A stretch of 47,500 nucleotides of DNA from the NCBI GenBank assembly GCA_032718475.1, contig JAUCBJ010000891.1:1-47500 (forward strand), read 5' to 3'. A program made the translations under genes and the position numbers. This document shows, in pieces, positions 42,655 through 47,500 of the stretch (position 1 is the first letter of the stretch; each line of letters begins with the position of its first letter). Source of the DNA: Nemertoderma westbladi (lineage: Eukaryota > Xenacoelomorpha > Nemertodermatida > Nemertodermatidae). The notes beneath the pieces were generated by a model. It was not told where the DNA came from. It saw only the letters and a list, made by a program, of their open reading frames with translations, and made no database searches.

Positions 42655-43060
42655 ACGCTATTCTACAAAGATCAGAAAGGAAACCTGCGTTTGTTCAGAT
42701 AAACGTAAGTTGTAACAGCAAGTCCAAGCGATAAACGAATTGTCTTTATCTCAGTTCGATTGTGAAATCCAGAATCTCTAAGAAGATATCGAACTTAGAC
42801 AACCCCATTCTCTGCGAGAGTTTTTGGATGAACGTATCCAGCTACGAGCGGAGGAAAATCAGCTCGAGGAGAAGCATATCGAAACGGCGGATACCCCGAC
42901 CATAATCCTACACCTTCTGATGCAATCATATTGCACCCTTCACCCAGGATTTATAGCCCTCCTAGTAAAGTGGCTCGCCCCAAAGAGAAAAGGACTCTTG
43001 CTAGCCTCAAAAGGCTGCGTAAACGCCGTCCGCGTAAGAAAGACTAACTGTTTAGAGTAT
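42655..43060 (+). pseudogene. Decayed continuation: coiled-coil segment and basic tail
   Basis: One frame across 42710-42890 reads as a charged helical segment (LREFLDERIQLRAEENQLEEKH) with TAA codons at about 42716 and 42779. A different frame at about 42915-43050 ends in a strongly basic tail (KRLRKRRPRKKD) before a stop. These look like the C-terminal end of the preceding coding region after several mutations, but a separate gene is possible. Confidence 0.35.
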
Positions 43061-43117
43061 TTTTATATTTTAGAAACTGTGATTTGTTATATTTTATAGA
43101 CTTAAATCCCATTTTCT

Positions 43118-43125
43118 GGGAGCGG
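43118..43125 (+). promoter_or_regulatory. Polypurine tract next to the 3' LTR
   Basis: GGGAGCGG directly precedes the TG of the 3' LTR and follows a T-rich stretch. This is the usual position of the plus-strand primer in LTR elements. It is short and contains one C. Confidence 0.55.
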
Positions 43126-44268
43126 TGTAAAAGCTTTTGCGTAATTAACCGGTTATTTCCCCTTAAAGTACTCTGTAGTTGGTTTGCCAGGCATAAAAAG
43201 GCCGTGTCCTTGCTGTACTGGTGTTTTAGAGGACATAAAAGTCATTTCTTCTGTATTTGTACTTTAGAGGACATAATCCGCAATCTCGTGACGCGATAAG
43301 CTAGATACTCTTGAAAACAGTGTCGCTACCATGACGACGGCTAGCAGCTGATATTGCCACGTCGACATTTCTTTGTTTCTTTGTTCTCTCGTTGTTCGGT
43401 TGACCAATCAGAGCGTTTTTTGTCTCTGTGTTGGAGGTGGATACAGAACTCAGTAGTTCAGTGTTATGTTTTTGCCCAGAGCCTAAGAACACCGGCTTTT
43501 GGCACCTCCGTGTTTCAGTCTTTAGTCTTACATTAGTAGGCTTAATTATAGAACGTATATCTGTTATCTACTTACTTACTCACTCACTATCCATAAATTA
43601 CTAATATTACTGCTTTTACTGTCGGTTGTTCATTATATTTGTTGATGAAATATTATATCGGAATACTGATCGATAGTCCGACATCCCAATCTTCTTGATA
43701 TACTAAAGGTTAGAGAGACCGGTTACAGATAAACGATTGCGACCTATGTTAAGTGGTTTGAAGTGAATCTAATGCTATTTCATATGCCCGACATAAATTG
43801 TATGTTGCTCTCTTTATACGTGACCAAATTTAGTGAAGGTCGGCAGATTAGTGTGCAGTATTGTGCAGCATTGTGTATGATTGTAACTGATAACAAAGCA
43901 TCTCCTAAAGAATGCGCCATATACGTGAATCTATAGCCTTTTCGTTGTGTCTAGTTTAAGTCATAACTCTGTTTACATATTTAGAGCGCCACGTCCTAAA
44001 GGAACTGTTAATATTTCCCGAAAGTGAATAATATTTGTCAGAGATTATATATTACGATCAGTCGAATAATACAGTAGGCTTACACCATCAATCATTAAGC
44101 TCCGAACTCCGTCTCCCGGGTATATCCAACGGGTGAATGATTGCGCATAGACTGGCTTCGGCTAATGTAGTGTATCAAATACTCGTCATAGGCTAAAGAC
44201 TATCTATCATCCAAAAGACATTCTAATTTTGGCAGGTTAAACTGTCAAAGGTCTTAAAAGCGCAAACA
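43126..44268 (+). repeat. 3' LTR
   Basis: 1143 bp, TGTAAAAGC...GCAAACA, nearly identical to 28388-29554 apart from the replaced segment near 43568-43613, which contains TACTTACTTACTCACTCACT. The AATAAA of the 5' LTR reads GATAAA here. The right flank is a CCGT microsatellite with no target duplication. Confidence 0.87.
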
Positions 44269-45090
<822 letters not shown>

Positions 45091-45812
45091 TATTTGAACG
45101 CATTTATAATCTCAGCTGTTTCTCTACGAAATTCAGATATTTTTACATATTTCAAATCCTTGTTATGCAAGCTTTCTATTGATATGAAAAAATACGACTA
45201 ATTTGAAGAATGTCCACGATACGGTGGGTGTGATTTACGCAAATTTAAGGCCGTAAATGTAAGGCCTGTTCACGATGCGTTCAAAATAGGACGCAAAACC
45301 ACCGTGCTGTCACCGATAAGTGTTTAGCTAGGAACAGCTATACACTAGCTGTGAACAGCTAGTGTAAACAGCTGTAAACAGTTGATCTAGAAGTCAACTG
45401 CTCACAGATGTGAACATCTAAAGATCACAGCTATACAGTGAACTTTTCACGAGAAAATCTCAATTTAGATTTCTAATAGCCATCAACGGTGAGTTAACTA
45501 ATTGTGTTTCAAATTTCAATTAATATGATGAAGATTTGTAGAAAAATATGGAGGGTAGGGGTGTCCGGTCCGTGTCATAAGTAAATAACTAGCAAAGTGA
45601 AATGTAAATTAATCCCGTTAACATAATTACGCCCTTATTTTATTAGAGCGAATCTATGACTTCTAATATTATGTAACCAATGGATAACAAATTCTAGAAT
45701 TTAATCTTAATATTTAGTTTTTTATTTTATATTATTAGTTTTGGTGACAATAAGCAAACAGTTTTGATTTGTAAAATAACTAGATACCATTAATTAGGAA
45801 ACGTAAAGAATC
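45091..45812 (+). promoter_or_regulatory. Upstream region of the basic-protein gene
   Basis: AT-rich, with a cluster of palindromes at 45341-45419 and an AT-rich TTTTATATTATTAG near 45725-45738 that could serve as a TATA element about 75 bp before the ATG. No other gene was seen. Confidence 0.4.
45341..45419 (+). promoter_or_regulatory. Cluster of palindromes centred on TGTGAACA
   Basis: TACACTAGCTGT (45341-45352) and ACAGCTAGTGTA (45355-45366) are perfect inverted arms around GA. AGATGT (45406-45411) and ACATCT (45414-45419) form the same design around GA. Between them CAGTTGA (45379-45385) pairs with TCAACTG (45394-45400), and CTGTAAACAG lies at 45372-45381. The repeated TGTGAACA or TGTAAACA cores suggest binding sites for a dimeric or forkhead-like factor. 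Confidence 0.6.
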
Positions 45813-46214
45813 ATGCGTGGAATGGCGGAGATTGATAGTGACGATGGCGTGTTGGGTGAAGATGGTTTGTCGATTTCGAACTTGGAGGCCGCTGATGGAA
45901 AGAAGGATCGGGAAAGTAGGTCTACCAGTCGGAGAGACATGGAGAAAAGGAGACGGAGGAAGCGAATGGGAAGTAAGAAAGGAAAGGGAAAGAAGAAGGG
46001 AAAGATGAGCAGATCAAGGAGTCGCCGAGGTAAAGGGAGTAGATCAAGGAGTCGCCGAGGTAAAGGGAGTAGATCTAGGAGTCGTGGAGGAAAGGGGAAG
46101 AAGAAAGGGAAGATAGGAAGATCGAAGGGCCGCGGGAAGAAAAGAGCGGGAAAGTCGAGATCGAATCAATTCGATGTTAAAGCTGGATGGGAGATGTTGA
46201 TGAGAGGAAAATAA
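45813..46214 (+). CDS. Small Arg/Ser/Lys/Gly-rich basic protein
   Basis: 133 codons, intronless. The N-terminus (residues 1-30) is acidic (EIDSDDGVLGEDG). The rest is highly basic: an RRDMEKRRRRKR block, GKGKKKGK blocks, and three tandem decapeptides (SRSRSRRGKG type; 30-bp DNA repeats at about 46010, 46040 and 46070). The C-terminus (NQFDVKAGWEMLMRGK) is not repetitive. The composition resembles sperm nuclear basic proteins (protamine-like) with an acidic precursor leader, or an RS-rich nuclear protein. I cannot identify a family. Restriction of the bias to one frame and the clean start and stop argue for a real gene. Chance coding in a purine-rich repeat is the alternative. Confidence 0.55.
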   Translation: MRGMAEIDSDDGVLGEDGLSISNLEAADGKKDRESRSTSRRDMEKRRRRKRMGSKKGKGKKKGKMSRSRSRRGKGSRSRSRRGKGSRSRSRGGKGKKKGKIGRSKGRGKKRAGKSRSNQFDVKAGWEMLMRGK

Positions 46215-46563
46215 TCATTTGGAATGTCATTACTTTAGGAAAATATGACTGTTTGTTTACTTTGTAGGTTTATTTTCAATAACATGTTAAGAAATGAGTT
46301 TCAATTTCACGGAAATATATCATCAATTATTCTTATTTATTTATTTATTTATTATACTTATTTTGAGATTAAAAAGTTATAACTAAAAGGGCATTATATT
46401 TTTAAAAGTCAAAAAATGCACCCGGGTATATCACAATAAGTTATTTATTATTTGTATCTACTTTCACAAGTCCCTAAAAGGAGCCACCCTGCTCCCTAGC
46501 CCGGGAAATTCAAATGATAGAAACAAACAGTAAATTGATATATTTTTAATTAAATTAATTATA
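46215..46563. other. 3' flank of the basic-protein gene
   Basis: AT-rich with a TTTA microsatellite (near 46333-46353) and a pair of CCCGGG sites (near 46422 and 46500). No AATAAA stands out close to the stop. Nothing else was recognised. Confidence 0.45.

Positions 46564-47500
<937 letters not shown>

Larger units (their letters stand above)
28388..44268 (+). mobile_element. 15.9-kb BEL/Pao-type LTR retrotransposon
   Basis: Two nearly identical repeats that start TGTAAAAGC and end GCAAACA (28388-29554 and 43126-44268) bound an internal region. In order it holds a long leader, a gag-protease ORF, an RT-RNase H-integrase ORF, and a 3.2-kb 3' region with a decayed unknown ORF. A purine tract (43118-43125) abuts the 3' LTR. 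The left end interrupts RTE-like copy 2. The right end abuts a microsatellite and no target duplication is visible, so one flank was rearranged or lost. BEL/Pao elements are usually well under 12 kb, so the size is unusual. A nested insertion in the 3' region would be an alternative, but no second LTR pair was found. Confidence 0.78.

Overview
This is an AT-rich eukaryotic window built mostly from transposable elements. There are spliced exons, several non-LTR retrotransposon families, a BEL/Pao-type LTR retrotransposon (a group known from animals), satellites and long microsatellites. Together these indicate an invertebrate animal. A mollusc or another lophotrochozoan is possible, but the sequence alone does not settle it. 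No rRNA, complete tRNA, CRISPR array or bacterial operon was seen.

Layout. 1-1690: AT-rich DNA with the 3' part of an LTR (copy A). 1707-4727: a GC-rich non-LTR element coding for zinc finger, reverse transcriptase and restriction-like endonuclease, broken by one in-frame TAG. 4728-8512: a 58-bp tandem repeat, a LINE tail, copia-like RNase H remnants and an ORF1-like remnant. 8513-10095: a decayed second copy of the first element. 10096-12901: an RTE-like LINE with a long open frame but an internal endonuclease deletion. 12902-17226: an LTR (copy B, reverse) split by an intact CR1/L2-like LINE with a perfect 9-bp target duplication. 17539-19785: three phase-compatible minus-strand exons of a multi-pass membrane transporter, the only clear host gene of known type. 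19831-20855: a 16-bp satellite in its upstream intron. 21402-22208: another LINE RT remnant. 22819-23964: a very uniform 50-bp satellite. 24231-25203: a CR1 remnant. 25205-28387: a second RTE-like copy.

28388-44268 reads best as one 15.9-kb LTR retrotransposon. Two nearly identical 1.14-1.17 kb TG...CA repeats flank a 2.2-kb repetitive leader, a gag-protease frame, an RT-RNase H-integrase frame in the same phase behind a single TAG, and a 3.2-kb 3' region. That 3' region carries a decayed coding region I do not recognise. A purine tract abuts the 3' LTR. 44269-47500: long CCGT/CTGT microsatellites flank a small intronless gene for a very basic Arg/Ser/Lys/Gly-rich protein. A unique-looking sequence recurs about 2.4 kb apart, which suggests a tandem unit continuing past the window.

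The genes do not form a pathway. The layout records successive insertions: older LTR copies carry younger LINEs, and the large LTR element interrupts an RTE-like LINE. The strongest leads are the oversized LTR element with its in-frame TAG and orphan 3' coding region, the intact LINE with a 3' bipartite hairpin, the transporter exons beside a satellite, and the basic-protein gene behind a cluster of TGTGAACA-centred palindromes.
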